Positions 17,669 through 27,974 of a DNA stretch of 64,000 bases are shown here, piece after piece. The position numbers were made by a program, and so were the translations under genes. Every line of letters starts with the position of its first letter. The stretch's first letter is position 1. The stretch comes from Ochrobactrum sp. RH2CCR150 (GTDB lineage: Bacteria > Pseudomonadota > Alphaproteobacteria > Rhizobiales > Rhizobiaceae), in assembly GCA_014138095.1 (NCBI GenBank), contig JACGXE010000003.1, positions 62,001-126,000 on the forward strand. The letters are read 5' to 3'. The notes beneath the pieces were generated by a model. That model did no database searches, was not told the DNA's origin, and worked only from the letters and a program-made list of their open reading frames with translations.

Positions 17669-18696
17669 GCCTTGGTACCTGTCGTATTTTCTGCCAGTTC
17701 GTGGGCAAGCCGGATCGCTGCAATCAGGCTGTCTGGTCGTGCGATACCCTGACCTGCAATGTCGAACGCTGTGCCGTGGTCGGGCGAGGTGCGGATAAAG
17801 GGCAGGCCGAGCGTCACATTGACCGTTTCGTCGAAAGCCAGCGCCTTGGCAGGAATCAGCGCCTGATCGTGATACATGCAGATCGCGGCATCGTAAGCTG
17901 CACGCGCCTGTGGGTGGAACATCGTATCGGCGGGCAGGGGGCCGCGCACGTTGATACCGTCGCGCAAAAGCTGCTCCACGGCGGGGAAAATGATTGTATC
18001 GTCTTCCTTGCCCAGAGCGCCGCCTTCGCCCGCGTGGGGGTTGAGGCCAGAAAGCGCCAGACGCGGCTTGGCAATGCCGAACCGTTCGCGCAGTTCGCGC
18101 GCCGTAATGCGCGACACTTCGAGAATGTTCTCGGTCGTGAGCTGTCGCGGCACTTCGGCAAGCGGGATGTGAATAGTCACCGGCACTGCACGCAACTGCG
18201 GTCCGGCCAGCATCATCACAGGCGTGAGCGCTGTTCCGGCGTGACGGCTCGCAAGCTCTGCCAGAAATTCTGTATGTCCCGGATGCCGGAACCCTGCCTC
18301 GTAGAGCGGCTTCTTGGCAATCGGGCAGGTGACGACAGCGGACGTCTCGCCAGCGAGCGTGAGAGCGACGGCGCGTTCAATCGCCTCAACTGTACCGGCA
18401 GCGTTTTCGGCCAGCGGCTTGCCGGGGCTTTCCGTGTGTGTGTTGACGAGCTGCAGGACGGGCATTGCGCGCGCAAAAATGTCGCGTGATGCGGCTGCAT
18501 CTGCAACCGCCTCGATCTGGACGTCGAGACCGAGAAGCCGTGCACGCGCAGCCAATTGTGCAGGATCGGCCAGCAGCACGAAGGGCGGCAGGGACAGTTC
18601 ATCCCGCTTGAGCCAGAGGGCCAGCGCAATATCCGCGCCGACACCCGACGGGTCGCCGATACTAACCGCGAGCGGAAGGACAGACTTTGCGCACAT
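17665..18696 (-). CDS. pdxA: 4-hydroxythreonine-4-phosphate dehydrogenase
   Basis: A 343-residue enzyme of vitamin B6 synthesis. It has the N-terminal [12 protein letters not shown], a metal-site His in [10 protein letters not shown], and a C-terminal [16 protein letters not shown]. The start at 18696 ([15 protein letters not shown]) fits the family; the open frame further upstream is not conserved in type. It is translationally coupled to rsmA by a four-base overlap. Confidence 0.95.
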   Translation of the reverse strand: MCAKSVLPLAVSIGDPSGVGADIALALWLKRDELSLPPFVLLADPAQLAARARLLGLDVQIEAVADAAASRDIFARAMPVLQLVNTHTESPGKPLAENAAGTVEAIERAVALTLAGETSAVVTCPIAKKPLYEAGFRHPGHTEFLAELASRHAGTALTPVMMLAGPQLRAVPVTIHIPLAEVPRQLTTENILEVSRITARELRERFGIAKPRLALSGLNPHAGEGGALGKEDDTIIFPAVEQLLRDGINVRGPLPADTMFHPQARAAYDAAICMYHDQALIPAKALAFDETVNVTLGLPFIRTSPDHGTAFDIAGQGIARPDSLIAAIRLAHELAENTTGTKA

Positions 18697-18794
18697 AGCT
18701 TTGATTCCAAAAATAAAAGCTGGCAACCGGAAGATACCGTGCCAGCTCATATTAGTGCCTTATCCTGAACGGCAGCGTCGCCGTCGCCGGAATA

Positions 18795-19760
18795 TTAGCG
18801 ATTAACGATGGTGGCCTTCTTGCGCAGCTCTTCCAGATATTTGGTGGAGAGCGCGTCGGCCTTCTTTTCCTGACCTTCTGGCGAGTCCGCTCCCTCCATG
18901 GAGAAAACGAGCTGTGCCACGCGGTCGTCGGAAAGCTGGCGTGTGGCGCAGACTGCGAGGAATTCGACGCCCTTTTCGGTGTCGTGCGGCGGTGTCGTGC
19001 GACCTACGCCCGCAGCCTTCACATCCTTGGCCCATTCGCCCGGTAGCTGCTGTTCAATGATGCGTCCGAGATCGCGGACGGTCACATCGATGATGCCCTT
19101 GGCCTGCTGGCGCGTGGCGTCACAGCTCTGGAAGCGTGAACGAAGCGCATTGGCTTCCTGACGACGCTTGGCGAGAAGTGCCGGAGACCGCTTCGAGGTC
19201 GGTACAACGAAAATTACCTGCTGGAGATGATATTCCGTCGCGACTGGCTTCTTGCCGCCATCCTTCAGCATACGCTGTACGGCATCCTGCTCGCTGACCA
19301 TGCCGGTTGCACGGAAACGGGCGCTGACAAGGCGTCCCCAGCCCATCTGGACCATGATGTATTTCTTGAAGTGGTCCGGCGTAACGCCTGCCTGATTCAA
19401 CACCTGGTTCATCTGGGCGAGGGTCATCTTGTTGCGTGATGCAAATCCTGCATAGGCCTGATCGACTTCCTGATCGGAAACGCCAATGTTGCGGCTCTTC
19501 ATCTCAATCCGCTTCAGCATTTCGTCAGTCAGTTCCTGACGTGCGAGCTGGGTGAGATTGCCGCCGCCCTTGCGCTGCAGCTTCAAAAAAGCGACCCGGT
19601 GCTGGATATCGCCATTGGTGATGGCATTGCCGGACACAACAACTTTGACCTCACCTTCCCCTGCGGCGAGAGCCGAGGAGGGAAGTGCAACCGTGCCGAG
19701 CGCCGTCAGACAGACAGTTGCGCTTAACAGGGAGGCGAAAAGAGGTCTTGCAAACATCAT
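18795..19760 (-). CDS. surA: SurA-like periplasmic chaperone/peptidyl-prolyl isomerase
   Basis: A 321-residue protein with a signal peptide ending SALAAGEGEV, a SurA N-terminal helical domain (about residues 30-150) and one parvulin-like segment (about 175-285). SurA escorts outer-membrane proteins, including LptD, through the periplasm. Its place just after lptD in the operon supports that role. Two adjacent ATG codons (19760 and 19757) are equally good starts. It is shorter than enterobacterial SurA because a second parvulin domain is missing, as is usual in Rhizobiales. Confidence 0.8.
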   Translation of the reverse strand: MMFARPLFASLLSATVCLTALGTVALPSSALAAGEGEVKVVVSGNAITNGDIQHRVAFLKLQRKGGGNLTQLARQELTDEMLKRIEMKSRNIGVSDQEVDQAYAGFASRNKMTLAQMNQVLNQAGVTPDHFKKYIMVQMGWGRLVSARFRATGMVSEQDAVQRMLKDGGKKPVATEYHLQQVIFVVPTSKRSPALLAKRRQEANALRSRFQSCDATRQQAKGIIDVTVRDLGRIIEQQLPGEWAKDVKAAGVGRTTPPHDTEKGVEFLAVCATRQLSDDRVAQLVFSMEGADSPEGQEKKADALSTKYLEELRKKATIVNR

Positions 19761-20007
19761 CTTGTTTCCCGATTTCCTTGCGGTCGGTGAATGAAGCCCT
19801 TCACCGGATGTGTTCATTCGGTTTCGGATATGCTTGTCATCGAGCCGCAAGAGTATCGGAAACCAACTATAGTGCTGTCTGTATAGAGGAGGCAGTGCGG
19901 CGAAACAATGACCCTCGCGCATTTTACAAGACGATTGAGGGCTGCTTACTGAACGAAACCGCAATTTCTTGGTGCCGAGATTTTTCTATGAAAAGCCCCA
20001 GAGCAGA

Positions 20008-20043
20008 TATGGTCGGAAACAAAAGAATATGTTCCCGACCATA
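20008..20043 (-). terminator. Stem-loop downstream of lptD
   Basis: TATGGTCGG and CCGACCATA are exact complements with an 18-base spacer. The element starts four bases after the lptD stop codon and precedes the 247-base gap before surA. It may end or attenuate transcription between lptD and surA. No strong T run follows on the minus strand. Confidence 0.4.
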
Positions 20044-20047
20044 AACC

Positions 20048-22408
20048 TTAGAAGGTCTGGGTGCCACTGCCGATGTCACCGAGCGTACGCAGCGAGATAT
20101 TGAACCCGATACCGTGCGATGCCTTTTCTTCACCTGGGTTACGCGTCTGTGTGTAAGCCATCATATAGGTGAAGCATTCATCGTCATAGGCAAGGCCAGA
20201 CGACGCGCGGACCAGCGTGCTGGACACGAGGTCATAAGTACCTGAACCGAATACCCGCCAGTTGGCGTTGATCTTGGCCGAAGCCGTGCCGCTTACTTCC
20301 TGACGCAGATCGTTATAGCCATAGGCGGGCTGCGGCGTGATGTACGCATATTGCGCTGTCAGTGTCAGCTTTTTCCAGCTCTGCTGCACTTCAAGTTCGC
20401 CACGACGCACGGACAGGCTGTCCTTGTCGAAACGACCACGTGCCGCCAGCGCCAGACCAGTCGAATTGGACGTGCCGATCATCGCGACATAGTCCGAGCG
20501 TGCACTGTCGAGGCCCGAATCTGCGCCAACATTCAGGAAGTCGCTTGCCGCATAAGAGTTCAGGCCCCCAAGCTGGAACGACTGACCTGCCAATGCATAA
20601 AGCGACCAGTCGCTGTTGTTGAAGTTGCCGGAATAGCGGAAGCCGAGATTGGCGCGCGTGCCACCTTCAACACGGTCATAGCCAGAGAACTTGTCACGCG
20701 AGAACAGGTTCGTCGCGTCAAACACGAAGCTCTGGGCGTCTTCGTTCGGCAGTTCGCCAGCATAACGCTCATTGTTACGCACATAAATCTGCGCAATCGG
20801 TTCAATGATATGCGTCGAACTGGTCGTCGAGAACAGGATCGGCCAGCGCAGTTCAAGACCAGCGGTCGCCATTGCCCGAAGCGCTTCCGAGCGCACGACG
20901 GCGTCTGTATAGCCAGCTGATGAAAGATCGAGGTTGGTATTGGCACCAATTGCATCAGCCCGCAAAGCGAGCAACGGCGTGATAACCAAACCGGATGGCG
21001 AAATATACGTGCGTTGCCATTCCGCTTCGCTTGTCAAACGAGCGCTTGTTCCACCAAAACCAGGCACACGCGGATAGCGAGTACCCAAAGGCGTCACATT
21101 ATCGTTCTGGCGATAAAGCGCCTGCAAGTTGGTGTTGATGTTCAGCTCGCCGCCATAGACGGGTTCAGGCAGCGTGTAGGAATAATCCAGGCTAGGGAAA
21201 ACCCAAGGCTGCTTCGAATGAATCTCGCTCGGATTATCCGGCAGCAATGATTCCTGCACATTGAAGCGATAGAAATTCAGATCGAAGTAATTACGGTTGT
21301 TGATGCCGGTCAGGTAAATTTTCGAAACCTGCGTTCCAGCATTATACCCTTCGAGATTGTAGGTACGGCTGAAATTGCGATCACTCTGGGCCATGATGTC
21401 CCAGCCGTAACGCCAGCGCGAATTGATCTCGAAATCACCCTTCGATGCGACCATGCCGCGATTGTCGACATCGCGATCAACAGTCGCGACATCGAACTCG
21501 CCCGGCTTGGCCTGATGCATGCCTGCTATACGCAGATTATAGGTGCCGTTCTCCAGACGATGACGCCACTCGGCTTCGTTCAGGAAGCCTTGCTTCGTGT
21601 AATAGGTCGACGAAAACGTCACGTCGTAGTTTGGCGCGAGGTTCCAGAAATAGGAATTCTTGATACCGAAACCCAGATCGTCTTTGTAGGCGAAGCCGGG
21701 GAACAGGAAGCCGCTCTTGCGCTTGACCGTCGGGTCAGCCATTTCGAAGGCAGGGAACCATGCCAGCGGCATGCCTAGGAATTCGAACTGACCGCGTTCA
21801 AAACGAACGGTCTTCGTGGTGCTGTTCCAGATGATCTTGCGGGCCTTGATCTGCCACAGAACAGGCCTGTCGGGGTCTTTCTTACAGGCTTCGCAAGCCG
21901 TGTAGACGCCGTTATTGAATGTCGTGATTTCGCCGTTGCTGCGCTCGGCGCTTTCAGCGGCAAAACGGGTATTGTCCGTCGTCTCGACGCGCAGGCCATT
22001 CACGAAGCCGTCGCGGAAACTGTCGGTGACATCCATATGATCGGAATAGATCTTGTTGCCGTCACGCTCGACGACCTCAACATTCCCGGTCGCGGTCATG
22101 CGGCGCGTCTGCTGATTATAGGTCACCTTATCGGCGACAAGACGATTGCCGTCATACTCGATCTTCACCCGACCTTGAGCGGTAACGGTGTTTACATCGC
22201 GATCATAGACGAGCTCATCGGCCTGCAGAAGCATCCGAGCATTCGGATCGCTCTTGTAATTGGCTCCGAGTGCCTCCTGCGCCAAAGCGGGCGAGGGCAT
22301 GGCTGCGACAGAAATGAAAGGCAAAGCAAGGACGCACGCCAACGCCGTCCCACGCGAGAAGCGTGAGAGCAGATGGGGCAATACCATGCGGGTGTTACTC
22401 AAACCCAC
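20048..22408 (-). CDS. lptD: LPS-assembly protein LptD
   Basis: A 786-residue outer-membrane protein with a signal peptide (ending PALAQEALG), an N-terminal OstA/LptA-like periplasmic domain (about residues 50-160) and a C-terminal beta-barrel of about 500 residues. It inserts lipopolysaccharide into the outer leaflet together with LptE. Cysteines at TACEACKKD may form the needed disulfide. The GTG at 22408 is chosen because a strong AAGGAGG lies seven bases upstream. It overlaps the lptG stop codon by one base. Confidence 0.93.
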   Translation of the reverse strand: MGLSNTRMVLPHLLSRFSRGTALACVLALPFISVAAMPSPALAQEALGANYKSDPNARMLLQADELVYDRDVNTVTAQGRVKIEYDGNRLVADKVTYNQQTRRMTATGNVEVVERDGNKIYSDHMDVTDSFRDGFVNGLRVETTDNTRFAAESAERSNGEITTFNNGVYTACEACKKDPDRPVLWQIKARKIIWNSTTKTVRFERGQFEFLGMPLAWFPAFEMADPTVKRKSGFLFPGFAYKDDLGFGIKNSYFWNLAPNYDVTFSSTYYTKQGFLNEAEWRHRLENGTYNLRIAGMHQAKPGEFDVATVDRDVDNRGMVASKGDFEINSRWRYGWDIMAQSDRNFSRTYNLEGYNAGTQVSKIYLTGINNRNYFDLNFYRFNVQESLLPDNPSEIHSKQPWVFPSLDYSYTLPEPVYGGELNINTNLQALYRQNDNVTPLGTRYPRVPGFGGTSARLTSEAEWQRTYISPSGLVITPLLALRADAIGANTNLDLSSAGYTDAVVRSEALRAMATAGLELRWPILFSTTSSTHIIEPIAQIYVRNNERYAGELPNEDAQSFVFDATNLFSRDKFSGYDRVEGGTRANLGFRYSGNFNNSDWSLYALAGQSFQLGGLNSYAASDFLNVGADSGLDSARSDYVAMIGTSNSTGLALAARGRFDKDSLSVRRGELEVQQSWKKLTLTAQYAYITPQPAYGYNDLRQEVSGTASAKINANWRVFGSGTYDLVSSTLVRASSGLAYDDECFTYMMAYTQTRNPGEEKASHGIGFNISLRTLGDIGSGTQTF

Positions 22409-23496
22409 TAACCATCCTCCTTATGCAACAAAAAGGAGACACCAAAGAATGTCGCAATAATCACAGGAACCCAGGCAGCTACGAACGGCGGAACGAATCC
22501 CGCATTGCCGAACGCTTTGACCAGTACCGAAACGACATAAAGCATGAAGCCAGCAACAACGCCACCCAGAATCATCGCGCCGGACTGACCGAAACGCACA
22601 AATTTCAGGGACACCGTTGCAGCGATGAGCGTCATCGCCATCAGAAGCGCAGGCAAAGCCAGAAGTGACTGGTATTGCATGTCAAATGCGTTTGCCGAAT
22701 AGCCGAATGAACGCGCGACTTCGATCTTGTGTCGTAGTTGAGTGAAGGGAATCGTATCGGGAGAAGCGAGCTTCTCTTCGACATATTCCGGACGAAGCTG
22801 TGTGGGGATAGAAAAGCTATCCAATTTCTTGGGCTCTTCGCCGCGCGCGAATCGTGTCGCGTCGGTGAGCTGCCAATGACCATCCATCAGCTGGGCGGTG
22901 CGTGCGTCGTAGCGCACGCTGATATTCTTCTGGCTATCGAACTGGATAAAAGTCGCGTCGGAAAGCGTTGCGCCCTGATCCAGAATGCTCTTTGCGCCAA
23001 TGATGGTTTCGCCTTCATCTGTCTTCTGGCGAAGCCAGGGATCACGCAGCGCGGAAACATCGGTAGTCGTGCCGTTTTTCCATGTCGCCGCGATTTCTTC
23101 AGCCTTGGAGAACCCATAAGCGGCGAGCGGATTGAGCACGAAAATCGTCGCAACGCCGAACAGAAACGCGCCGAAACAGGCAGGCAGCAAAAACTGCCAG
23201 GCCGAGACACCGACCGAACGCGCGACGACCAGCTCATATTTACGGTTCAGCGAAATAAGCGTCGCCATTGCCGAGAACAGCGCCACGAATGGAATCATCT
23301 GCTGCATGATGAAAGGCACGCGCATGGCGGAAAGTCCAAGCGCCGCCCACACCGTATAATCAGGCAGGTTCGCAAGCTTGCTTGCGTTCTCGGTGAAGTC
23401 GAGAAGCATTGAAAGCGCGAAAATGCCGAGCAGAAAATAGAAGGTGATCTGCACGTAGCGCGTGAAGAAGTAACGACCGAGCGTCCAACCGATCAT
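22408..23496 (-). CDS. lptG: LPS export ABC transporter permease LptG
   Basis: A 362-residue YjgP/YjgQ-family permease. Three N-terminal and three C-terminal membrane helices flank a periplasmic beta-jellyroll (about residues 130-260). With LptF and the LptB ATPase it extracts LPS from the inner membrane and feeds the LptC-LptA-LptD bridge. Its start overlaps the lptF stop by four bases, so the pair is co-translated. Confidence 0.93.
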   Translation of the reverse strand: MIGWTLGRYFFTRYVQITFYFLLGIFALSMLLDFTENASKLANLPDYTVWAALGLSAMRVPFIMQQMIPFVALFSAMATLISLNRKYELVVARSVGVSAWQFLLPACFGAFLFGVATIFVLNPLAAYGFSKAEEIAATWKNGTTTDVSALRDPWLRQKTDEGETIIGAKSILDQGATLSDATFIQFDSQKNISVRYDARTAQLMDGHWQLTDATRFARGEEPKKLDSFSIPTQLRPEYVEEKLASPDTIPFTQLRHKIEVARSFGYSANAFDMQYQSLLALPALLMAMTLIAATVSLKFVRFGQSGAMILGGVVAGFMLYVVSVLVKAFGNAGFVPPFVAAWVPVIIATFFGVSFLLHKEDG

Positions 23497-24704
23497 GCCT
23501 GACCTCCCGCATTGCCGCGGAAGCGGCCCATCACGCGATCATAGAGATCGGAGACAATCTGCTTGAGGCGATCGAAGTTGTCGAGAATCCGGTCGTTCCA
23601 CTTGCTGGGCAGCCCGATACTGCGTCCGGTGGCTAGCGCAAACCCGGTCACGAGCATAACGGCAATCGGCACGAGATACATGACGAGAATATAGGATGCA
23701 TCCTTGTCGGCGCGATCCGAGGCGAAATAGCCGGCCCAATAGATGAGAAGGGCGGTGCTGATTGCCGAGAACGATGCCGAGATGCGCGCTTCACGATGCG
23801 AGCGGGAATCGCCCGCGAAAGCCAGTGCGATCATGGCGAACACCACCGGATAGAGCCACTGTGTCATGCGGCGATGCAGCTCAGCCTTATAGCGAAGCGG
23901 GCGCGTTTGCAGAACGGGGTCGTTCGGGTCCGGATTGAGCAGATAGGACAACGGACGATCCTTGGCATATATCACGTAATCGTCGCCTGCCGAGGCAAAC
24001 TGGCTGAGGTCGAAGGCATAGGAATCGAACTTGATGATCGAAACAGTGCCATCCGACACACTACGGCGCTGCACTTCGCCATTCTGCATCAGAAGCATAT
24101 TGGCGCCGGTATCCGTCGTGGCGATGCCGCCATCGGCTGCGTAGTAGATGAGATCGAGCGACGGATCGCGGGAATCGGCGATGAAAAGACCACCGATGCT
24201 GCCATCGGCACGGCGTTCAGCCACTTGAATATACAGATTATCGGCAAGCTTGCGGAAGCTGCCTTCCTGCACGATCAGATTGACGAGGTCTGCGCTGGCA
24301 TTGGCGATCATGGCGCGCATGTTCATGCGTGCATAAGGATCGACATAATTGGCGACCAGAAACGAAACGATGGAAATCACGGCGGCCAGCATCAGGATCG
24401 GGCGCATCACCGCACTGCGGGGAGCGCCGGATGCATTGATGACGACAAGCTCCGAATCCTGGTTCATCGTCGAAAGTGTCTGCGTGATGGCGATGATCAG
24501 CGCAAAGGGCATCACCAGCGGAATGGCAGACGGGATCAAAAGTGAACTGAACTGAATGATCGTCTGAAAAGTCTGGCCGCTGGTTGTCAGAAAGTCGATG
24601 CGCTGAAGCACCTGCACCGTCCACGTAATGCCCACCGCCGCGCCCAGCACAGCGAGGAACATGATCGCCACGCGGCGCAGGATGTACAACTCTATCAATC
24701 GCAT
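23493..24704 (-). CDS. lptF: LPS export ABC transporter permease LptF
   Basis: A 403-residue YjgP/YjgQ-family permease with the usual 3+3 membrane helices and a central periplasmic domain. It starts MRLIELYILRRVAIMFL. It is the first gene of the LPS export operon and is divergent from pepA across a 393-base gap. LptF and LptG form the heterodimeric channel of the LPS extractor. Confidence 0.93.
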   Translation of the reverse strand: MRLIELYILRRVAIMFLAVLGAAVGITWTVQVLQRIDFLTTSGQTFQTIIQFSSLLIPSAIPLVMPFALIIAITQTLSTMNQDSELVVINASGAPRSAVMRPILMLAAVISIVSFLVANYVDPYARMNMRAMIANASADLVNLIVQEGSFRKLADNLYIQVAERRADGSIGGLFIADSRDPSLDLIYYAADGGIATTDTGANMLLMQNGEVQRRSVSDGTVSIIKFDSYAFDLSQFASAGDDYVIYAKDRPLSYLLNPDPNDPVLQTRPLRYKAELHRRMTQWLYPVVFAMIALAFAGDSRSHREARISASFSAISTALLIYWAGYFASDRADKDASYILVMYLVPIAVMLVTGFALATGRSIGLPSKWNDRILDNFDRLKQIVSDLYDRVMGRFRGNAGGQA

Positions 24705-25097
24705 AGGTGGAGTCTACATCCCGGTTCCGTTGAAGGAGTCCATCCGCAAATAAGGAACGGGACTCCCAATAATGAACTTAATCTAATGCCGCTTGGCTAA
24801 GATTGCCCGAATAAACGCAGTTAACAGATTACTAAAAGCGAAGCGCTGGCGCTAGCTCCTGTCTGTTAAATGGATTGAACTGCCTGAGGCAACATGTTTC
24901 TGCGCAACTCCGAATGAATTGACCGAGGATGTGACAAGGATATCGATTGCATTTGAAGACGGTTCGCCCAAGTTAACGCAAAACTGATAAGGAAGGGCTT
25001 GCACCCTTGCTGTTTCGCCATATTCGTCTCACATGAGTGGGGAAAAGTCGCGACACAATCGTGTCATTTATCAATGGGCCATCGGTTTGGAGTTATC
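24705..25097 (+). promoter_or_regulatory. Divergent lptF/pepA intergenic region
   Basis: This 393-base gap separates divergent lptF and pepA and must hold both promoters. It is AT-rich in the middle. TTAACAG (from 24820) and CTGTTAA (to 24868) are inverted copies. No convincing coding frame or RNA gene is seen, and I cannot place the promoters firmly. Confidence 0.4.
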
Positions 25098-26591
25098 ATG
25101 TCTAAACGTCCTTCGATTTCTTTCGGCGAGTTTGAAGCACCGGAAAAAGGCGTAGCCATCGTTCTGGTTGCCAAGGGTGGGGGCTTCGCTGAAGAAGCGG
25201 CAAGGGCCGTTGGCGGTGCAGAAAAGATTGCGCGTATTCTGGAAATTTCCGATTTCACTGGCGCGCTGGGCAAAACGGCTGAGGCGATCGAAACGACGGC
25301 TGGTGGCATCGACAAGATTGTTCTGGTCGGCGTTGGCGAGCCGGGCAAGCTTGGCAATGACGACTGGCTGAAGATCGGCGGCGCGGCATTTTCGCGAATC
25401 GGAAAGTCCGAACGTGCGACGGTCACGCTGGCCCTGCCGGAGACGACGATTGCCGGTGATGAAGCAGCCGACGTTGCGCTGGGCATGATCCTGCGCTCCT
25501 ACAAGTTCGACCGTTACAAGACGCGCAAGAACGAGGAAAACGCAGAACCGAAGCACGCTGCGAAGATCACCATCAATGTTGCCGACACGCACAGCGCGAA
25601 GAAGGCCTTCGAAGTAGCGGAAGCCATCTCGGACGGCGTCATTCAGGCACGCAATCTGGTCAACGAACCGGCCAATGTGCTCGGACCTGTGGAATTTGCC
25701 GAAGAAGCCGAAAAGCTTGAGAAGCTCGGTGTTAAAATCGAAATCCTCGGCGAAAAGGAAATGAAAAAGCTCGGCATGGGCGCTCTTCTCGGCGTTGCGC
25801 AAGGGTCGGTGCGTCCGCCACGTCTCGTCATCATGGAATGGCAGGGCGCGAAGGGCAAGGAAAAGCCGGTCGCCTTTGTCGGCAAGGGCGTCGTGTTCGA
25901 CACGGGCGGCATTTCCATCAAGCCGGCTGGTGGCATGGAAGACATGAAGGGCGACATGGGCGGCGCTGCTGCCGTAACGGGCCTGATGCGCGCGCTCGCC
26001 GGACGCAAGGCCAAGGTCAACGCCATTGGCGTGATCGGCCTTGTGGAAAACATGCCCGATGGCAATGCGCAGCGCCCGGGCGACATCGTCACGACCATGT
26101 CTGGCCAGACCATCGAGGTTATCAACACCGACGCGGAAGGCCGTCTGGTGCTGGCCGATGCGCTGCACTACACCAATGATCGCTTCAAGCCGCGCTTCAT
26201 CATCAATCTGGCCACGCTGACCGGCGCGGTCATGGTGGCGCTCGGCCAGTATCATGCTGGCCTGTTCTCGAATGACGACGAGCTGGCCGACCAGCTTTAC
26301 GATGCCGGTCAGGCAACGGGCGAGAAGCTGTGGCGTCTGCCGCTCGGCGCCGAATACGACAAGATGATCGATTCGAAGTTTGCCGATATGAAGAACAGCG
26401 CCGGTCGTTACGGCGGCTCGATCACCGCCGCGCAGTTCCTGAAGCGCTTTGTTGGCGAAACGCCTTGGGCGCATCTCGACGTGGCAGGCACGGCAATGGG
26501 GTCCCTGGCAAACGAATATAGCCAGACCTGGGCGTCCGGCTATGGCGTACGTTTGCTCGACCGCCTTGTCCGCGATCATTTCGAGAGCTAA
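25098..26591 (+). CDS. pepA: Leucyl aminopeptidase (M17)
   Basis: A 497-residue M17 aminopeptidase. The catalytic domain carries [19 protein letters not shown] and [14 protein letters not shown], which provide the two-zinc site. It removes N-terminal residues during peptide turnover. In some bacteria PepA also binds DNA, which cannot be judged here. The ATG at 25098 begins the usual N-terminal domain, and the open frame upstream of it looks non-coding. Confidence 0.95.
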   Translation: MSKRPSISFGEFEAPEKGVAIVLVAKGGGFAEEAARAVGGAEKIARILEISDFTGALGKTAEAIETTAGGIDKIVLVGVGEPGKLGNDDWLKIGGAAFSRIGKSERATVTLALPETTIAGDEAADVALGMILRSYKFDRYKTRKNEENAEPKHAAKITINVADTHSAKKAFEVAEAISDGVIQARNLVNEPANVLGPVEFAEEAEKLEKLGVKIEILGEKEMKKLGMGALLGVAQGSVRPPRLVIMEWQGAKGKEKPVAFVGKGVVFDTGGISIKPAGGMEDMKGDMGGAAAVTGLMRALAGRKAKVNAIGVIGLVENMPDGNAQRPGDIVTTMSGQTIEVINTDAEGRLVLADALHYTNDRFKPRFIINLATLTGAVMVALGQYHAGLFSNDDELADQLYDAGQATGEKLWRLPLGAEYDKMIDSKFADMKNSAGRYGGSITAAQFLKRFVGETPWAHLDVAGTAMGSLANEYSQTWASGYGVRLLDRLVRDHFES

Positions 26592-26613
26592 ACTCTTTTG
26601 GAAACAAGAAGAT

Positions 26614-26645
26614 GGGGCGGAAATGTGAATCATTTTCTCCGCCCC
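26614..26645 (+). terminator. Stem-loop between pepA and holC
   Basis: GGGGCGG (26614) and CCGCCCC (to 26645) pair, with an inner ATG/CAT extension. It lies 22 bases after the pepA stop and 26 before holC. There is no T run on the plus strand, so it may be a processing or partial attenuation site. Confidence 0.4.
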
Positions 26646-26671
26646 GCTTCGCAAACAGTTCTGGAACGTGC

Positions 26672-27121
26672 ATGGCGGAAATCCTGTTCTACCATCTGAC
26701 GGAATCGACACTCGACGAAGCCCTGCCGGGCCTCGTCGAGCGGTCGCTTGGGCGCGGCTGGCGTGTGACGGTGCAGACCGTCAGCGAAGAGAGACGCGAT
26801 GCGCTCGATAACCTCTTGTGGACCTTTTCCGACACGTCCTTCGTTGCCCATGGCACCGATGTGGAACCCAACCCGGAGCAGCAGCCCGTTCTGCTGACGA
26901 CGACCGAAAACAATGCCAATGGCGCAACCGTCCGCTTTCTGGTGGAAGGCGCTGGGCTGGAGCAGGTCGGCAGTTATGAACGGCTCGTGGTCATGTTCGA
27001 CGGTCACGATCAGGACCAGCTCGATATTGCGCGTGGACAATGGAAAGCCTTCAAGGCGGAGCATCACGATTTGACTTACTGGCAGCAGACGCCTGATCGC
27101 CGTTGGGAGCGGAAAGCCTGA
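26672..27121 (+). CDS. holC: DNA polymerase III chi subunit
   Basis: A 149-residue protein of the HolC family. It starts MAEILFYHLTESTLDEALPG, has the central VEPNPEQQPVLLT, and ends YWQQTPDRRWERKA. Chi links the clamp loader to SSB through its contact with the SSB tail. The start at 26672 is set by the conserved first strand. The stop shares one base with the next start. Confidence 0.9.
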   Translation: MAEILFYHLTESTLDEALPGLVERSLGRGWRVTVQTVSEERRDALDNLLWTFSDTSFVAHGTDVEPNPEQQPVLLTTTENNANGATVRFLVEGAGLEQVGSYERLVVMFDGHDQDQLDIARGQWKAFKAEHHDLTYWQQTPDRRWERKA

Positions 27122-27681
27122 TGCGTCCGGTTTTTGTTGCGATGATCGTGGCGGGCGTCGGGCTCGGTTTGGGCTACCCCTGGTATATGCGCCATTTCAC
27201 CGGCAGCGAGATCGGCCGCTGGACGATGCTGGATAACCGCCAGAGCACCTTCAAGGTACAGGAAGTGCGCCTTGAAGCGGGCGATGCACCGGTGCGCGTC
27301 TTCATCGATGCCACGCCGTTGCCCGGCTATGTCCCGGCAGAACGTCGCTCCGCGCTGACGCTTGCTGTCAGCCGCGATGGCCAGCCGGTTTTGTCGCAGG
27401 GGCTTGATTTCGTATCCAACAGCAGCTCGATCAATACGGACCGCCCGCAGGATGGAACGCCGCTGCGCCAGAGTGCGGGCGATATCGATCCCGTCATTCC
27501 GGGCCAATATGCGTTTCGTCTTGTTCAGGGCAATACGGACGGCCTGCAAATATCGAAGGCCGATCTGGTTCTGCGCCGTGGGGCGGAGACGCCGGACGAA
27601 ACCTTTACGACTATCGGTCTGGTTTTGGGCGTGCTGGGTGTTTACGGCCTGATGCGCACCCGACTGCGCCGGCAGAGCTGA
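27121..27681 (+). CDS. Membrane-anchored conserved hypothetical protein
   Basis: A 186-residue protein with one N-terminal hydrophobic helix (VFVAMIVAGVGLGLGYPWYM), a beta-rich periplasmic domain (about residues 25-155) and a C-terminal hydrophobic helix (VLGVLGVYGLMRT). I do not recognise a family. It shares one base with the holC stop and is followed by another small membrane protein, so all three are probably co-transcribed. Confidence 0.6.
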   Translation: MRPVFVAMIVAGVGLGLGYPWYMRHFTGSEIGRWTMLDNRQSTFKVQEVRLEAGDAPVRVFIDATPLPGYVPAERRSALTLAVSRDGQPVLSQGLDFVSNSSSINTDRPQDGTPLRQSAGDIDPVIPGQYAFRLVQGNTDGLQISKADLVLRRGAETPDETFTTIGLVLGVLGVYGLMRTRLRRQS

Positions 27682-27684
27682 GCC

Positions 27685-27963
27685 ATGCAACTCGTTCGCA
27701 CCGTTTCAGACCGCTTGCTTCTGCTTCTTTTGTCGGCGGTGCTGGCGTTCATCGCCTTGTTTCCGCTTGAGCGGCTAGGCGTATTCGGTTCGTCTTTTGA
27801 AGGATCGAGCGGTTACGCCGCGATTTATTTCGGATTTCCGATCCTCACCGTCATTTTCGCGGTTCTGGCAGTCCGGTTCGCGCCAAGGCCATTGCCGCTT
27901 TGGGTGCGCATTATCGGATGGATGCTGTTGGCGCTTGTGTTCGCTCTTGGATTTATTGCATGA
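27685..27963 (+). CDS. Small membrane protein with three hydrophobic segments
   Basis: A 92-residue hydrophobic protein with three likely membrane helices (LLLLLSAVLAFIALF, AAIYFGFPILTVIFAVLAV, IIGWMLLALVFALGF). It starts three bases after the stop of the preceding gene, and the two may function together. The family is not recognised. Confidence 0.6.
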   Translation: MQLVRTVSDRLLLLLLSAVLAFIALFPLERLGVFGSSFEGSSGYAAIYFGFPILTVIFAVLAVRFAPRPLPLWVRIIGWMLLALVFALGFIA

Positions 27964-27974
27964 GCAATGGCGGA

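Noticed and set aside
25071..26711. A 546-codon open frame antisense to pepA
   Set aside because: It runs over the whole of pepA and into the next gap; the product is rich in His, Arg and Gln with no family features.
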